A stretch of DNA of 64,000 nt, taken from the NCBI RefSeq assembly GCF_900103695.1, contig NZ_FNHF01000003.1, positions 1-64,000 of the forward strand, in the 5' to 3' direction. The notes beneath the pieces are model-generated. The model saw only the letters and a program-made list of their open reading frames with translations, did no database searches and had not been told where the DNA came from. This document shows positions 39,970 through 48,756 of this stretch, in pieces. This DNA is from Sediminibacillus halophilus (GTDB taxonomy: Bacteria > Bacillota > Bacilli > Bacillales > Amphibacillaceae). Each line of letters opens with the position of its first letter. The first letter of the stretch is position 1. The translations under genes and the position numbers were made by a program.

Positions 39970-40254
39970 CTATTCTTCAAAAGACTCCGAGTAGTCTTCT
40001 AATTTACTAATCGTTGAAATCATGCTCGCCCGCTTTTTCAAAGTAAGCACGGACAAGGGACTGTAATAAATATGATTTGTTGTGATAACAATTGATTTTG
40101 TCCCTTCTTCCGAGGGGTCCAGCACGTTTTTGTTTTTGCGCTGATTGAAAAGCATTTGCTCATTAATCGTGGAGGAGGCGACTATCTGGTGGTCAATAAT
40201 GGCGACCACTTCCTCCGAACGAATAACATTATCATCTCCAATATGAATAAACAA
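39970..40254 (-). CDS. remB: Extracellular matrix regulator RemB (DUF370)
   Basis: 94 residues starting MFIHIGDDNVIRSEEVVAIID, the DUF370 N-terminus. YaaB/RemB affects matrix gene expression and belongs with RemA, a DNA-binding ring protein. The TTG at 40254 uses GGGGG within the end of recF, so it is probably coupled to recF. The C-terminal tail EDYSESFEE is acidic. Confidence 0.9.
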   Translation of the reverse strand: MFIHIGDDNVIRSEEVVAIIDHQIVASSTINEQMLFNQRKNKNVLDPSEEGTKSIVITTNHIYYSPLSVLTLKKRASMISTISKLEDYSESFEE

Positions 40255-40269
40255 CGTTTTCCCCCATTT

Positions 40270-41382
40270 CTACGTGACGAGTTTTCCATTTTCAATGTGG
40301 AATAGTTCTGCCTTTTCCAATGTTTCGTGTTTAATGCCATCCACACTGGTGGTTGATACAAAGGTTTGTACCTTTCCCTGTATCGTGTTCAGCAAGTGAG
40401 ATTGTCGGAAATCGTCCAGTTCACTAAGTACATCATCAAGCAGCAGGATAGGATATTCACCGACTTCATTGTAAATCAGCTCTATTTCAGCCAGCTTCAA
40501 TGAAAGAGCAGTTGTGCGCTGCTGCCCTTGAGAGCCGTATGTTTGCACATCTTTGCCATTGACAAGAAACAGCAGGTCGTCGCGGTGAGGTCCAACAAGC
40601 GTTGTCCCTCTCTCAATTTCTTTGTCCTCAACCTCCGCAAAACGCTGCTGGTACATACTTGTTATTTTTTCCCTATTACTGTCTTCTGATACCTCAATCG
40701 TGCCCTGGTAGTTAATTTCGAGTCGTTCAATCCCGCGGCTGATTCCCTGGTGAATGGGATCGGCCCATTTCCTTAATAATTCCAGGAAGGTAAATCGTTT
40801 TTCTATAATAAAGGCTGCATGCTCAATCAGCTGCTCTGTCAATACTTGCAACATCGTTCTGTCGGTCTGCTGCTTTCTTTGTAAACTTTTTAACAAATGA
40901 TTGCGTTGTTTAACGATTTTTTGGTATTGAACTAAGTGATAGATATAGGTGGGCTGAATTTGTCCGATTTCCATATCGATAAAGCGCCTGCGGACCTGTG
41001 GACTGCCTTTCACAAGGTTCAGGTCTTCCGGTGCGAACATAACCACATTCATCGCTCCGATATAGTCACTCAAGCGCCGCTGCTCAAGATGATTCAGCTT
41101 GGCTTTCTTGCCTTTGGAAGAGATGATGATTTCCAGGGGGAAGCTTCTGTTTCTTTTTGTGACATTCCCCTCTATTTTAGCATATTCTTTCTCCCATTGA
41201 ACAAGTTCTTTGTCTCTCGGCGTCCGATGTGATTTCGCGAAGGCCAATACATAGATGGCCTCCATCAAATTCGTTTTGCCTTGGGCGTTTTCCCCGATTA
41301 TGACGTTAACTTTATCATCAAAGGTTAATTGCATTTGCTCATAATTCCGGTAATTCTTAAGGGCTAGTTGGTTGATATGCAT
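40270..41382 (-). CDS. recF: DNA replication and repair protein RecF
   Basis: 370 residues. Walker [13 protein letters not shown] near 33-44, signature [18 protein letters not shown], and Walker [18 protein letters not shown]-like ATPase that helps load RecA at gaps with RecO and RecR. Sits between yaaA and remB as in other bacilli. Confidence 0.97.
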   Translation of the reverse strand: MHINQLALKNYRNYEQMQLTFDDKVNVIIGENAQGKTNLMEAIYVLAFAKSHRTPRDKELVQWEKEYAKIEGNVTKRNRSFPLEIIISSKGKKAKLNHLEQRRLSDYIGAMNVVMFAPEDLNLVKGSPQVRRRFIDMEIGQIQPTYIYHLVQYQKIVKQRNHLLKSLQRKQQTDRTMLQVLTEQLIEHAAFIIEKRFTFLELLRKWADPIHQGISRGIERLEINYQGTIEVSEDSNREKITSMYQQRFAEVEDKEIERGTTLVGPHRDDLLFLVNGKDVQTYGSQGQQRTTALSLKLAEIELIYNEVGEYPILLLDDVLSELDDFRQSHLLNTIQGKVQTFVSTTSVDGIKHETLEKAELFHIENGKLVT

Positions 41383-41422
41383 CCGAATTCCCTTTCTTCT
41401 CCTGGTTCACGAGGAAAAACCG

Positions 41423-41644
41423 TCACTTTTGCTTAGCCACAGTAAAAGAACCAACTTCCTCTATTTCCACAGTATCGCCTGGATAGAGTTTTCTTCCCCT
41501 GCGATTTTCCGGCTCACCGTTCACCAAAACTTGGTAATCAGCTAAAAACAATTTTACCATACCGCCGGTTTCCAAAATATTGGCCAGTTTCAAGAACTGA
41601 CCGAGTTGAATGTACGCTGTATTGATTTCGATTTCTTCGTTCAT
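41423..41644 (-). CDS. yaaA: S4 domain protein YaaA
   Basis: 73 residues with a complete S4 RNA-binding domain (YIQLGQFLKLANILETGGM, then VNGEPENRRGRKLYPGDTV). In B. subtilis YaaA (RlbA) is linked to ribosome assembly. It lies between dnaN and recF as usual. Confidence 0.93.
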   Translation of the reverse strand: MNEEIEINTAYIQLGQFLKLANILETGGMVKLFLADYQVLVNGEPENRRGRKLYPGDTVEIEEVGSFTVAKQK

Positions 41645-41787
41645 GTTATCACCTGATTTTTATGCCTTCTTTTTATTTTACTAAACATTTGGGAATATGA
41701 AAAGCGCTACCCAATTGGTAGTGCCCTTTCTATCAGTTTTCCTTATCATTGCAGAGAATATCCCCTCAATAAACTGATGAAAAAGGG

Positions 41788-41822
41788 AAAACTCTTGCCA
41801 GGTTACACCCCGGCAAGAGTTT
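41788..41822 (-). terminator. Terminator after dnaN
   Basis: Stem AAACTCTTGCC / GGCAAGAGTTT with a loop of about 13 nt (partly paired), then T-rich sequence on the minus strand. It may end the dnaA-dnaN transcript partially, before yaaA. Confidence 0.75.
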
Positions 41823-41840
41823 AAAAAAGTTTATCTAAAG

Positions 41841-42983
41841 TTAGTAAGTTCTTACAGGTAAGATCAATTGCAGAATTTGATCATCGTCGATTGGCCGGAT
41901 AATGAAGGGCCGCATAGCACCCGTGAATTCGATTCTTACCTGATCATTGTCGATTGCTTTTAATGCGTCCATCATATATTTGGCACTAAAGGAGATTTTT
42001 AACTCTTCTCCGTCAATGGATTGCGCAGCAACCTCCTCTGTCACATTTCCTACTTCAGGTGAGTTACTGCTTATTTCTACTTGATTGTTTTCTTTTGTCA
42101 TCAGCCGAACCACATTGTTTTTGCTTTCTTTCGCCAAAAGAGAAGCACGGTCAATCGATTGAAGCAGCTCTTTGGTAGCACTGTGGACAATCGTTTTGCT
42201 TTGCTCTGGAATCAGCCGGGATGTTTCTGGATAGTTTCCATCCAGCAGGCGGGAAAGGAAATACAAATGCCTTGTCCGGAATAATACCTGATTTTCCGTT
42301 ACACTGATTTGAATCGAGTCCTCGCTGCCTTCGAGTATTTTGTTCAACTCAATCAAACTTTTACCCGGGATTACGACACTAGAGAATCGAACCTGGGAAT
42401 TTGCCTCATCCAATGGAATCCTCCTCGAGGCCAAGCGATGACTATCTGTAGCGATGAAGTTCAAGTTGCCTTCTTCCACTTTCATATTCACGCCTGTCAG
42501 AATCGGACGGGTTTCCACAGTTGATACCGCAAAAACGGTTTGTTTTATCAGGTTTTTCAATAAATCTGTGGGTAACTCAAAGCTGTCTTCTGTATGAAGT
42601 TGGGGCAGCTGTGGATATTCTTGCGCATCCTGTCCGTTCAAGTGGAATTCCGATCCTCCAGAACGGATGGTGACTTTCAAATGTTCGTCTGCTTCGATCT
42701 CTACTGTTTTTTCTGGAAGTTTACGGACGATATCCGGGAAATATTTAGCCTGCAATACAACACTGCCTTGTTCTATTTGCTCTACGTAAACAATTCCGTC
42801 TTCTTCTCGTGGAATGAAGGATTCGATTGATATATCGGAATCACTTCCCGTCAATTTAATGCCTTCTTCTCCTGCTTCCACTTTGATCCCCGTCAATATT
42901 GGAATGGTCGTTCTGGAAGATACAGCTTTCATGACATGTTGTACGCTATTCATCAATTCATCACGCTGAATTACAAATTTCAT
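41841..42983 (-). CDS. dnaN: DNA polymerase III beta subunit (sliding clamp)
   Basis: 380 residues. Starts MKFVIQRDELMNSVQHVMKAVSSRTTIPILTG-like sequence and ends in QILQLILPVRTY, the usual C-terminus (PVRTY) of Bacillus clamps. It forms the ring that tethers polymerase to DNA. The ATG at 42983 lies 7 nt after AGGAGG. Confidence 0.98.
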   Translation of the reverse strand: MKFVIQRDELMNSVQHVMKAVSSRTTIPILTGIKVEAGEEGIKLTGSDSDISIESFIPREEDGIVYVEQIEQGSVVLQAKYFPDIVRKLPEKTVEIEADEHLKVTIRSGGSEFHLNGQDAQEYPQLPQLHTEDSFELPTDLLKNLIKQTVFAVSTVETRPILTGVNMKVEEGNLNFIATDSHRLASRRIPLDEANSQVRFSSVVIPGKSLIELNKILEGSEDSIQISVTENQVLFRTRHLYFLSRLLDGNYPETSRLIPEQSKTIVHSATKELLQSIDRASLLAKESKNNVVRLMTKENNQVEISSNSPEVGNVTEEVAAQSIDGEELKISFSAKYMMDALKAIDNDQVRIEFTGAMRPFIIRPIDDDQILQLILPVRTY

Positions 42984-42989
42984 CAATAA

Positions 42990-43051
42990 TCCTCCTAGGG
43001 GAAGTATATTATATATATTTTATTAATAAAAAATCGTAGTAATAGTAATAG
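42990..43051 (+). other. oriC unwinding element with DnaA-trios
   Basis: An A/T-only stretch (about 43000-43033) is followed on the plus strand by five consecutive trios TAG-TAA-TAG-TAA-TAG (43037-43051), then GGCATGTGAT and a perfect DnaA box at 43064. This is the order (unwinding region, trios, GC-richer bridge, DnaA box) defined for the B. subtilis basal unwinding system. Leftward fork entry over dnaN is expected. Confidence 0.8.
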
Positions 43052-43063
43052 GGCATGTGATTA

Positions 43064-43164
43064 TGTGGATAACTCAAAATCTCCTCCGGAAGCAAAGCCT
43101 ATCCGGCTGTGGATAGACTGTTAGTAAGTTTGTATGGTTATTCACGTTATTCACATGTGGAAAA
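43064..43164. other. oriC: oriC DnaA-box cluster between dnaA and dnaN
   Basis: DnaA boxes: TGTGGATAA 43064-43072 (perfect, minus-facing), TGTGGATAG 43108-43116, TTATTCACG 43138-43146, TTATTCACA 43147-43155 (perfect TTATNCACA) and TGTGGAAAA 43156-43164. It forms the incC-like half of a bipartite origin. Confidence 0.9.
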
Positions 43165-43212
43165 ACAGTAGGACAGCTCCCATATTAAAAAATAAGTAGA
43201 AAATAGTGCTGT

Positions 43213-44568
43213 TTATAGAGATTTAAGCTGTTCTTTTATTTCCTCGATTTCTTTTTGCAATTGGGTATCCTGACTAATCATTTTTGAGATTTTTTCATGG
43301 GCATGGATAACCGTTGTGTGGTCTCTCCCTCCAAATTCCTCCCCAATTTTCGGCAATGAGTAGTCGGTCAATTCCCTTGTTAAATACATTGCGATTTGTC
43401 TGGGAAAAGCAATAGACTTTGTCCGCTTTTTAGCCGCAAAATCCTCCAGTTTTACATTATAACGTTCACCGACAATTTCCTGAATGCCGTCAATGGTAAT
43501 CACCTTTGGCTTGGAGCTCGGAATTATGTCTTTCAGTGCCTCGGCAGCCAATGAAGCATCGATATCCTGGTTTATCAAAGAGGAATAGGCAACCACTCTG
43601 ATTAGTGCACCTTCCAATTCACGGATATTGGTATCAATCTGGTTGGCGATATAAAGCATGACTTCATTCGGAATATCCAATCCTTCCGCTTTTGCTTTTT
43701 TGCGCAAAATGGCAATTCTGGTTTCCAGGTCTGGAGGGGTAATGTCTGTAATCAATCCCCACTCGAACCGGGAACGAAGACGGTCCTCCAATGTCGGAAT
43801 TTCTTTCGGCGGCCGGTCGCTGGAAATCACAATTTGCTTGCTTTCTTCATGCAAGGTATTGAAGGTATGGAAAAATTCTTCCTGGGTTTGTTCTTTTCCG
43901 GCAAGAAATTGAATATCATCGATTAGTAGAACATCGACATTACGGTACTTGTTCCGGAAGTTCACTGCCTTATTATCACGAATGGAATTGATGAATTCGT
44001 TCGTGAACTTTTCTGAAGACAAATAGACCACTTTTGCAGCTGGATTATGGTCCAATACATAATGGCCGATCGCATGCATCAAGTGGGTTTTGCCTAATCC
44101 AACACCACCGTAAATAAACAACGGGTTGTAGGCCTTTGCCGGGGCTTCTGCCACAGCAAGGGAGGCTGCATGGGCGAACCGGTTTCCAGATCCGATTACA
44201 AATGTATCGAACGTGTACTTCGAATTTAGCATCGATTTCGGGGATTCCCCATCGCTATCGTTGTTTTTAATATCAGGCACCTTTTTTACAGGCGGCTTGA
44301 CGTCGTCCGGCTCGTGAACCGTTTCTGGAATGATGAACTTGGTTTTTAATTCGGCACCAGTAACTTCAAATAAAGCATCGGATATCAAATTGGTATAACG
44401 GCTTTCCAGCCAGTCCCGAGCGAATTCGTTTGGAGCCGAAATGACTAATGTATCATCGTCCAATTGGTCTGCTTTGGTATTTTTCAACCAGGTGTCATAG
44501 CTTGGTTTGCTAATTTTTTGTTCAATGGATTTCAGCGTGTTTGTCCATAACTCTTGGATGTTCTCCAA
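43213..44568 (-). CDS. dnaA: Chromosomal replication initiator protein DnaA
   Basis: 451 residues. Domain I (about 1-85), a short acidic linker (around 86-115), the AAA+ domain with P-loop GGVGLGKTH (154-162) and Walker B LLIDDIQ (214-220), and domain IV with the DHTTVIHA box-binding signature near 415. A TTG start at 44568 follows AAAGGGGTGA; the resulting N-terminus matches B. subtilis MENI. DnaA binds the boxes on both sides of its own gene and probably represses itself. Confidence 0.98.
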   Translation of the reverse strand: MENIQELWTNTLKSIEQKISKPSYDTWLKNTKADQLDDDTLVISAPNEFARDWLESRYTNLISDALFEVTGAELKTKFIIPETVHEPDDVKPPVKKVPDIKNNDSDGESPKSMLNSKYTFDTFVIGSGNRFAHAASLAVAEAPAKAYNPLFIYGGVGLGKTHLMHAIGHYVLDHNPAAKVVYLSSEKFTNEFINSIRDNKAVNFRNKYRNVDVLLIDDIQFLAGKEQTQEEFFHTFNTLHEESKQIVISSDRPPKEIPTLEDRLRSRFEWGLITDITPPDLETRIAILRKKAKAEGLDIPNEVMLYIANQIDTNIRELEGALIRVVAYSSLINQDIDASLAAEALKDIIPSSKPKVITIDGIQEIVGERYNVKLEDFAAKKRTKSIAFPRQIAMYLTRELTDYSLPKIGEEFGGRDHTTVIHAHEKISKMISQDTQLQKEIEEIKEQLKSL

Positions 44569-44680
44569 CCCGTCGTCACCCCTTTCATTAAGTTAAGAGA
44601 AATAAAAAACCTCTCGCAATCTTTCTGTGATCTATTATCGGGAGAAAGATCGAAAGGTATGAGAATGATAACGTAGTAAA

Positions 44681-45020
44681 TGTGGATAAAAAGATACGGT
44701 CGTTTCAGGGGATAGATCCGATTATCGAAGTACTCCACAACGTTGTTGATAACTTTAAAAACAGTCATGTGTGTAAATGTCCACACACTATCCACAATCT
44801 GTGGATAAAAATAATTTGATGGGTTTGTTTTCAACTGTTAAAACACAAATATAATATCAAATAAATCGGGATGGCGCAATGGTTTTTCGACAGTTATCCA
44901 CAAAAACTACAGGTTGTAGACAAAAACTATCCACAGCACTATATTTTGTGATTAATTTGTCGATAACCGATGTGGAAAAATATTATTCATGAAAAAACAG
45001 TGTACAAGCCATGTGGATAA
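44681..45020. other. oriC: oriC DnaA-box cluster upstream of dnaA
   Basis: Four perfect boxes: TGTGGATAA 44681-44689 and 44800-44808, TTATCCACA 44894-44902, TGTGGATAA 45012-45020. One-mismatch boxes: 44744-44752, 44788-44796, 44927-44935, 44958-44966, 44971-44979. It is the incAB-like half of the origin and also covers the expected dnaA promoter. Confidence 0.9.
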
Positions 45021-45239
45021 CTGTCAAAGTCTGTTTTCGGATAGGGACCCAGAGGAAGAGTTTTTGTTGAGAAGGGTTGTCGTATAACAGCTTGTGATAT
45101 AACAGTTGTGGGAAGTTGTCTTAACGGATGGTGTCTGAATCTATATCTATATGGGTAGAATACTTTTGATTTGCTGTAGATAGGAACTTCGCAATAACTA
45201 TAATGGGAAGTATCATTGCCTATTTAAAAAGCGTGTTAA

Positions 45240-45372
45240 CCACCGCTTCGGCAGCATACTTCGCTTTCCGCGGACACGGCTTCAGCTAACTTGGTAAAGA
45301 AAACCGCTTTCCCAAGTGGATCTTCAGCTCGCGCATTTCCCGCAGGAGTCTGCGTATGCTACCTGCGCTAAG
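45240..45372. repeat. Interspersed GC-rich repeat, forward unit D
   Basis: A unit running from GGCAGCATACTTCGCTTTCC to GGAGTCTGCGTATGCTACC; its outer ends are inverted (GCATAC / GTATGC). It resembles units at 30555-30690, 30923-31053 and 61228-61375. It lies between oriC and rpmH. Boundaries are approximate. Confidence 0.75.
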
Positions 45373-45442
45373 AAGTGTGCTGAATCTCGCAAATTTGTTC
45401 TTCTTTTCTGAACAAGACAGTTGGAGTTCCAATAAACAGGAA

Positions 45443-45572
45443 GCTGTTCCTAGCGAAGGAAATACCCGGAGACTCCAGCGGGAGGAAAGGCCTCGGTGAG
45501 ATCCCACAGAGCGTTAGCTCGAGGAAGCTCACCAGCCGCCCGCGGAAAGCGCAGGGTATTTCCACAGCGTCA
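45443..45572. repeat. Interspersed GC-rich repeat, reverse unit E
   Basis: Reads GCGAAGGAAATACCCGGAGA ... CCGCCCGCGGAAAGCGCAGG and ends in GTATTTCCACAGCG. Outer ends are inverted (GGAAATACCC / GGGTATTTCC). The middle (GGCCTCGGTGAGAT and GAGGAAGCTCACC) is nearly identical to the reverse unit at 21700-21805. It forms an inverted pair with the unit at 45240. Confidence 0.78.
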
Positions 45573-45705
45573 AACTCCCACTCAACCTATGTAAGAAGTT
45601 AGGAAAACATATTAAAATGCGCAGGTGTTCAAACGAGAGGAAAGCGGGGTAAGGGGATCTTGTAAAATTGGCAATGGTTGGCTGGGCGGATTGTCTGAAA
45701 ACAAG

Positions 45706-45735
45706 TTGACAGATGAAACCTCTATTCCGTATAAT
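45706..45735 (+). promoter_or_regulatory. rpmH promoter
   Basis: TTGACA (45706-45711), 18 nt, TATAAT (45730-45735): both hexamers are consensus. Confidence 0.9.
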
Positions 45736-45791
45736 GAATGGGACTGTCTTGATTAGAAGAATTTTTTCATCCTCAGGGAGGTGTGTTATAG

Positions 45792-45926
45792 ATGAAACGT
45801 ACATTTCAACCAAATAATCGTAAACGTAAAAAAGTTCACGGCTTTCGTACACGCATGAGCACGAAAAACGGACGTAAAGTTATAGCTCGTCGTCGCCGTA
45901 AAGGAAGAAAAGTATTATCTGCATAG
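45792..45926 (+). CDS. rpmH: 50S ribosomal protein L34
   Basis: 44 residues, extremely basic: [19 protein letters not shown], then [20 protein letters not shown]. Complete L34. GGGAGGTG precedes the ATG. It is the first rightward gene after oriC, followed by a terminator and then rnpA. Confidence 0.98.
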   Translation: MKRTFQPNNRKRKKVHGFRTRMSTKNGRKVIARRRRKGRKVLSA

Positions 45927-45956
45927 GCCACTGAAGATTTTCAGTGGTCTTTTTTC
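45927..45956 (+). terminator. rpmH terminator
   Basis: Stem GCCACTGAA / TTCAGTGGT with a 5-nt loop and six T, starting right at the rpmH stop. It may allow partial read-through to rnpA. Confidence 0.85.
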
Positions 45957-46249
45957 CACTTTAAGCCGAAAAAAGCCGAAAATTCGAATGCTTAATCTAC
46001 AGTATAGACAGAAAAAAGGCTTTACCACCTGTTTTTGATGTTTTTAACTTTGCATAAACATGGGCCTTTTTCTGGATAATGCTGTAGAGCACGTTTTTTC
46101 TGCTGTCTTTCCGGAAACCATAGAAGACAGGATCGGCTGCTTTTGCCCTAATAAGGCGGCGGTTTTTCTTTGCCTGCAGATTATACCGATTACTTCACTG
46201 ATCCTCTGAAGTCTGCTTCGTGCATACCTTCAGTTGGAGGAGATTTAAC
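45957..46249. other. Gap between rpmH and rnpA, no gene seen
   Basis: About 290 nt. It contains several T-rich tracts and a near-palindromic GAAAAAAGCCGAAAA region, but no clear promoter or gene. Confidence 0.4.
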
Positions 46250-46591
46250 ATGAAAAAAGCGCATCGTTTGAAGAAAAACGAAGAATTTCGACTTGTATTT
46301 AAAAAAGGAAAATCATTTGCCAATCGGCAGCTGGTTATTTATTATCTTGCCAAACCAGACCAGGAGCATTACCGCGTCGGGTTATCCGTCAGCAAGAAGA
46401 TTGGTAATGCAGTGGTTCGCAATCGGATAAAGCGCTATCTGAGACAGGCATTTCTCGAATTGGACGAGCAGGTGGCGGTTACCTATGATATTATAGTCAT
46501 CGCCCGCAAGCCTGCGAAGGACATGGATTTTCACCAGATAAAAAAGAGTCTGACGCATGTTCTGTCCAAGTCAAGGCTGCTTGCCAGGTAG
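46250..46591 (+). CDS. rnpA: Ribonuclease P protein component
   Basis: 113 residues, basic. [21 protein letters not shown] start, then the RNR motif region [26 protein letters not shown]. It binds RNase P RNA for tRNA 5' processing. The ATG at 46250 follows GGAGGAGATT. Confidence 0.97.
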   Translation: MKKAHRLKKNEEFRLVFKKGKSFANRQLVIYYLAKPDQEHYRVGLSVSKKIGNAVVRNRIKRYLRQAFLELDEQVAVTYDIIVIARKPAKDMDFHQIKKSLTHVLSKSRLLAR

Positions 46592-46687
46592 GTTGCTCTA
46601 TTTTATATAGAAGACCTGTAAGATACATGATAGAATACTATTAGATAACTAACATCGATGATGATAGAGAAGTAAGGAGGAAGTATA

Positions 46688-47470
46688 TTGCGTAAAAAGG
46701 TCTTATTGCTAATGGCCTTGACACTAGTACTAGGCTTACTTTCCGGGTGTACACAGGTAAACCAGGATATCACGGCTGAAAGTGATGGCTTTTGGAATAA
46801 CTGGTTTGTATGGCCTTTGTCACAGCTAATTACCTACGTAGCAAATATGTTTAATGAAAATTACGGTCTGTCGATCGTTCTAGTTACCATTTTAATCCGA
46901 TTGGTACTACTGCCGTTGAATATCAAGCAGTTAAAAAGCTCGAAGGCGATGCAGGATATTCAGCCGGAATTGCAAAAAGTCCGGGAAAAATACAGTTCGA
47001 AAGATGCCAATACGCAGCAGAAGCTCCAGCAGGAGACAATGGAATTGTTTCAGAAAAATGGCGTCAATCCGCTTGCAGGCTGTTTGCCGTTAATTGTGCA
47101 AATGCCGATCTTGATTGCCTTCTACCAGGCGATCATGAGAACTGCGGAAATCAAAGAGCATAGCTTTCTCTGGTTCCAATTAGGAGAATCGGATCCTTTC
47201 TATATCCTGCCGATTGTGGCTGCCGGAGCGACCTTCCTGCAGCAAAAACTGATGATGTCAGGGACGAATACAAGCCAAAATGCGATGATGCCGCAAATGA
47301 CGATGATGCTCTACATGATGCCGATCATGATCGGTGTCGTAGCTATTTTCTTCCCGTCGGCACTGGCCTTGTACTGGGTAGTCGGCAACATCTTCATGGT
47401 AGCCCAGACAATTTTCATCAGAAAGCCGATGATGAAGGATAAGGATGCTGAAACAGGAGGAACGAAATAG
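46688..47470 (+). CDS. yidC: Membrane protein insertase YidC (SpoIIIJ type)
   Basis: 260 residues. Lipoprotein signal (LLSGC near 16-20), then five membrane segments with conserved [17 protein letters not shown] and [23 protein letters not shown]. It inserts proteins into the membrane; the SpoIIIJ copy is needed for forespore sigma-G in B. subtilis. Start TTG at 46688 after AGGAGGAAGT. Overlaps the GTG start of jag by 1 nt. Confidence 0.96.
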   Translation: MRKKVLLLMALTLVLGLLSGCTQVNQDITAESDGFWNNWFVWPLSQLITYVANMFNENYGLSIVLVTILIRLVLLPLNIKQLKSSKAMQDIQPELQKVREKYSSKDANTQQKLQQETMELFQKNGVNPLAGCLPLIVQMPILIAFYQAIMRTAEIKEHSFLWFQLGESDPFYILPIVAAGATFLQQKLMMSGTNTSQNAMMPQMTMMLYMMPIMIGVVAIFFPSALALYWVVGNIFMVAQTIFIRKPMMKDKDAETGGTK

Positions 47471-48093
47471 TGAGACAAGTAACTGCTACTGGACAAACAG
47501 TTGAAGATGCGGTCCAATCAGCATTGAAGCAGTTAAACACCTCAAGGGACCAAGTTGACCTGAATATTATTGATGAAGGCAAAAAAGGAATCCTGGGAAT
47601 TTTCGGTTCTAAACCGGCAATTGTCAAAGTATCCGTGGCACAAAACCCGATACAAAAAACGGAGGCCTATTTAAAGGAGATTATCGCAGAGTTAGGGGCA
47701 TCGGTAGAGGTCAAAACGATTGTCACTGACAAACAGGTAACCTTCGATCTTTCCGGAGATAAAATTGCTATATTAATCGGTAAACGTGGACAAACGTTGA
47801 ATGCATTGCAATATTTGGTCCAACTCGTATTAAATCGTTACGCGGAAAAACGTTATACCGTAGTAGTCGATGCAGAAGGGTATCGTGGTCGACGAAGAGA
47901 AACGTTGATCAATCTCGCTAACAGAATGGCAGACAAAGCCGTTAACACCCATAAGGAAGTCACACTGGAACCGATGCCTTCTTATGAAAGAAAAATCATT
48001 CATACAGCTTTACAGCAACATAAAAGGGTAATCACTACTTCCGCCGGCGTGGAACCAAACCGGCACGTAGTCATCAAACCATCCTATTCTTAA
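47470..48093 (+). CDS. jag: RNA-binding protein Jag (KhpB/EloR)
   Basis: 207 residues. Jag-N domain (MRQVTATGQTVEDAV... KGILGIFGSKPA), a KH domain (AILIGKRGQTLNALQYLVQLVLNR) and a C-terminal R3H domain (EPMPSYERKIIHTALQQHKRVIT). It binds RNA and in other Firmicutes affects cell elongation with KhpA. GTG start at 47470, AGGAGG about 10 nt upstream, coupled to yidC. Confidence 0.95.
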   Translation: MRQVTATGQTVEDAVQSALKQLNTSRDQVDLNIIDEGKKGILGIFGSKPAIVKVSVAQNPIQKTEAYLKEIIAELGASVEVKTIVTDKQVTFDLSGDKIAILIGKRGQTLNALQYLVQLVLNRYAEKRYTVVVDAEGYRGRRRETLINLANRMADKAVNTHKEVTLEPMPSYERKIIHTALQQHKRVITTSAGVEPNRHVVIKPSYS

Positions 48094-48132
48094 AAAGTCT
48101 GGCTGTCGTTTTAACGACAGCCAGACTTTTTT
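48092..48132 (+). terminator. jag terminator
   Basis: A 17-bp stem AAAAAGTCTGGCTGTCG and its complement with a 6-nt loop, followed by six T. Confidence 0.92.
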
Positions 48133-48133
48133 G

Positions 48134-48506
48134 CTAGGTAAGAAAAGGTTTTTTAATACGTTGCAACTGTTTTCAGTACCGATCAGCTCGAAGTCTTCTG
48201 CCTATCCAATGTCTCGCAGAATTAACGCCATTCCTGGATAGATCAGACCTGTGAGGGTAGAAAGCGACAGAGCTTTTCTACTGATAGAAATAAACGTTGA
48301 AATCCCTGTGGCTGATGCGCATTCAGTATTGAGGTGTTCTTCGGGAATTTTACTAAGCTTGTTCTCCCCTTTGCAATGCCCCATGCTTCCCTTTTTCAAC
48401 CAGTAGGTTTTCTATGAAAGACATTCATTGGTTAAGTGGACACGATATTCAATCCAATTTATCCTTTGGATGTTTTCCTGCAAAAAATTAGTTATTCTTC
48501 TAGGTA
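48134..48506. other. Gap after jag, no supported gene
   Basis: A 65-codon frame on the minus strand (48202-48399) has protein-like pieces (STLTGLIYPGMALILRDIG) but no ribosome site and no partner; I leave it uncalled. The rest is unremarkable AT-rich sequence leading to the DnaA-box cluster. Confidence 0.35.
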
Positions 48507-48628
48507 TTATCCACAGAAAGTGTTAAAATAAGCTTTCGGCACTCGCTGTGGATAGAAAAAACGGATACGAATAAATTAAACTTATGCACATGTGGATAAT
48601 CTAAATGGCAAAACCTGCTTGTGGATAT
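48507..48628. other. DnaA-box cluster upstream of mnmE
   Basis: TTATCCACA 48507-48515 (perfect), TGTGGATAG 48547-48555, TTATGCACA 48582-48590 (fits TTATNCACA), TGTGGATAA 48591-48599 (perfect), TGTGGATAT 48620-48628. Five boxes within 122 nt, outside the dnaA-dnaN origin. In B. subtilis a DnaA-box cluster is known at the jag-thdF (mnmE) gap, the same place. Confidence 0.88.
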
Positions 48629-48656
48629 TTTCAAATAAACCGAATTATGATATGCT
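48628..48656 (+). promoter_or_regulatory. Candidate mnmE promoter
   Basis: TTTTCA (48628-48633), 17 nt, TATGCT (48651-48656). It touches the last DnaA box, so DnaA binding could affect mnmE transcription. The hexamers are weak. Confidence 0.4.
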
Positions 48657-48756
48657 AATAAGTTAGTGACTGTATAATTTGTGGTCACTACTTGATAATG
48701 GAATTTTAGTGGATACTATATATAGATACATTTTGGCACTATTGGAGGTGAAACGA

